Positions 4,647 through 6,467 of a stretch of 6,467 nucleotides of DNA are shown one piece after another (positions within the stretch are counted from its first letter, which is position 1; each line of letters begins with the position of its first letter). The DNA comes from an uncultured Clostridia bacterium (lineage in GTDB: Bacteria > Bacillota > Clostridia > Christensenellales > UBA1242). The translations under genes and the position numbers were made by a program. The notes under the pieces were generated by a model. The model saw only the letters and a program-made list of their open reading frames with translations. It ran no database searches and was not told where the DNA came from. Location: NCBI GenBank assembly GCA_944384475.1, contig CALWTN010000027.1, positions 1-6,467 of the forward strand. The letters run 5' to 3'.

Positions 4647-6434
4647 ATGAAAAAAATAAAGAATAACATAGGCATGATGAAATATATAAAAGCCAATAAA
4701 TTTGCTGTAATAGCCTATGTTTTTTTAATGGCTGTTTCATCAGTGATTGATGTTTTTATAACACTGCTGCTCGCACAGGCCATTGAAAGCATCACCCTTG
4801 CGGAATATAAAAAAAGCATTTTTACAATGTTAATCGTAGGCGGAATTTATATTGTCAGGCGAATGATTTGGGTTGCAATAGACTTTATATACTATAAATA
4901 TTCCAATAAAATTATCGCTCAACTCAATCAAGATTTAGCCGAGCAAGTTTTTAAATTCACATCAAAAACATACGCCGAATATGACACAGGAACTTTTGTG
5001 CAAAGAATTATATACGATCCAGCAAACGTTATGGGCAGGCTTACTGCAATCGTCGATAATGTTGCGAACATTTTAACCACATCTATAGTTTTAATTTACA
5101 TAGTCACTCTTAATGTGTATATAGGGATAATTTTAGTTGCCGTGATTATTGTGGCAACGGTGATAGAATATTTTAGAAATAAAACATTAAAGAAAAATAT
5201 AATAATCACTCGCAAAAAGGGCGATAAAATAACATCGCTAACAACAGAGATCGTTCGCAGCGAACAAGACATTAAAGCTTTGGGGCTTGAAAATGCGCTT
5301 AGCAAAACATCAAAATTTTACTATGTCGATCATCAAAAACAATCCACTCACACCAACATTACAAACATGTGGTTTTACTCTGTTAGGCTTGCCTTAATTG
5401 AATTGTGTGGTTTGGGCGTGTTGATTTTGGGTGTTTACTTTGTTGATTTGGGAACAATTACGCTTGCAACCTTTATGATTATATACTCCAACAATAATTC
5501 ACTTTATCGTTTTGTTTGGGGGCTGGGCAATATTTGGTCATATATAACAGAAATCAAAGCAAGCACTCAAAGAATGTTTTCATTATTTGATGAAAAATTC
5601 TTCGCTTGCGAGCACTTTGGCGATGTGCATCTTGAAAATATAAATGGAAAAATTGAATTTAAAAATGTTGGTTTTTCATATGTCGAATACGAAAAAATGG
5701 AAAAAGATGATAAAAAAGCCAAGCAAAATGCCGAGCGCAAGGTTTTATCTGCCACCAAAGTGCTGCAAAATTTAAATTTTACAATTCAACCTAACACCAG
5801 CGTGGCTTTTGTAGGAAAATCTGGCTCAGGCAAATCCACAATACTAAACTTGGTCTCTAAAATGTATGAGGCAGATGAAGGCGAAGTGCTGATTGACGGC
5901 GCCAACATCAAAAGTCTTGATAAACCGTCTCTGCGCGGGGCGATCTCTTTAGTCAATCAATTCCCCTACATCTTTGACATGACAATTAAAGAAAATCTGC
6001 TGCTTGTAAAAAAAGATGCCACTGATGAAGAAATTGCACAGGCGCTTGATAAAGCTTCGCTCACCGACTTTGTAGAGTCGCTTGATAAAGGCGTAGACAC
6101 AAAGGTGGGCGAAAGCGGCGTTAAACTTTCAGGAGGACAAAAACAAAGGCTTGCCATTGCAAGAGCGATGCTTAGAAATTCGCCGATAACCATCTTTGAC
6201 GAAAGCACATCGTCGCTGGACAATTTTGCGCAAGGCGACATCAAACACAGCATTGATGAAATGAAAGGTAAAAGCACAATCATTATAGTTGCGCACCGCC
6301 TTTCCACCATTAAGGATGTGGATAAAATCTTCTTTTTGGAAGATGGTCAGATTATCGATACAGGCACTTTTGATGAACTGTTTGAAAATAATGTCAAATT
6401 TAAAAACATGTTCTATGCAGAAAATTTGAATTAA
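4647..6434 (+). CDS. ABC exporter half-transporter (fused membrane and ATPase domains; multidrug-type)
   Basis: This 595-residue type-IV (MsbA/BmrA-like) exporter is complete. The N-terminal membrane domain (about 15-310) has about six hydrophobic segments. The ATPase domain (about 335-595) has an A-loop aromatic (Tyr345), Walker A GKSGSGKST (390-398), Q-loop Gln438, signature LSGGQ (494-498), Walker B ITIFDE (514-519) with the catalytic Glu519, D-loop SSLD (522-525) and H-loop His550. With every catalytic residue intact, it could work as a homodimer in the cytoplasmic membrane, exporting a drug, lipid or peptide; the substrate cannot be read from sequence. A Lys/Glu/Asp-rich insertion of about 20 residues (about 347-368) separates the A-loop strand from the next strand. 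The start is fixed by GGAGG at 4638-4642, 4 nt before the ATG. Expression is probably controlled by the preceding leader. No partner half-transporter lies in this unit. Confidence 0.95.
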   Translation: MKKIKNNIGMMKYIKANKFAVIAYVFLMAVSSVIDVFITLLLAQAIESITLAEYKKSIFTMLIVGGIYIVRRMIWVAIDFIYYKYSNKIIAQLNQDLAEQVFKFTSKTYAEYDTGTFVQRIIYDPANVMGRLTAIVDNVANILTTSIVLIYIVTLNVYIGIILVAVIIVATVIEYFRNKTLKKNIIITRKKGDKITSLTTEIVRSEQDIKALGLENALSKTSKFYYVDHQKQSTHTNITNMWFYSVRLALIELCGLGVLILGVYFVDLGTITLATFMIIYSNNNSLYRFVWGLGNIWSYITEIKASTQRMFSLFDEKFFACEHFGDVHLENINGKIEFKNVGFSYVEYEKMEKDDKKAKQNAERKVLSATKVLQNLNFTIQPNTSVAFVGKSGSGKSTILNLVSKMYEADEGEVLIDGANIKSLDKPSLRGAISLVNQFPYIFDMTIKENLLLVKKDATDEEIAQALDKASLTDFVESLDKGVDTKVGESGVKLSGGQKQRLAIARAMLRNSPITIFDESTSSLDNFAQGDIKHSIDEMKGKSTIIIVAHRLSTIKDVDKIFFLEDGQIIDTGTFDELFENNVKFKNMFYAENLN

Positions 6435-6443
6435 ATAAACAAA

Positions 6444-6467
6444 AAACACGCATTTTTTGGCGTGTTT
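6444..6467. terminator. Intrinsic terminator after the ABC transporter (cut by window edge)
   Basis: AAACACGC (6444-6451) and GCGTGTTT (6460-6467) form an 8-bp perfect stem around an 8-nt loop (ATTTTTTG), starting 9 nt after the transporter stop. A run of A precedes the stem and the T run reaches the window edge, as in a Rho-independent terminator that could act in both directions. The full length of the T tract lies outside the window. Confidence 0.85.

Overview
The window reads as chromosomal DNA of a low-GC Bacillota (Firmicutes), most likely an uncultured-type Clostridia relative. The evidence is the cluster mrnC (Mini-RNase III), rlmB and a SigH-type sigma factor in the order typical of that phylum, strong AAGGAGG-like ribosome binding sites, a consensus vegetative promoter and generally A/T-rich coding. 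Genus or species cannot be fixed from the sequence. All genes lie on the + strand.

Region 1 (1-1680) is the 3' part of an unrecognised membrane protein whose frame is open to the window's left edge. It has an acidic segment, a hydrophobic hairpin, a basic/coiled-coil helical region and a long low-complexity tail. The tail is made of 12-bp Ala-Ala-Gly-Thr repeats followed by an Asp/Ala block.

Region 2 (1699-4445) is a tightly packed housekeeping run: ychF, mrnC, rlmB and sigH, with gaps of 6 nt, an 11-nt overlap and 1 nt. YchF (ribosome-associated ATPase), MrnC (23S rRNA maturation) and RlmB (23S rRNA 2'-O-methylation) share a ribosome theme. SigH is the transition/sporulation-type sigma factor. 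The yacP gene often found between rlmB and sigH is absent. No promoter or terminator is evident between the first gene and sigH, so readthrough is plausible.

Region 3 (4446-6467) is a separate transcription unit. A consensus sigma-A promoter lies just after sigH. It is followed by a roughly 160-nt leader carrying a 20-codon upstream ORF with an excellent Shine-Dalgarno and several overlapping RNA stems, one of which covers the ribosome binding site of the next gene. That gene encodes a complete ABC exporter half-transporter, and the unit ends in an intrinsic terminator at the window edge. The arrangement resembles translation-dependent attenuation of drug-efflux ABC genes (the bmrB-bmrCD operon of Bacillus subtilis is the known precedent). 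It is the most interesting element in the window.
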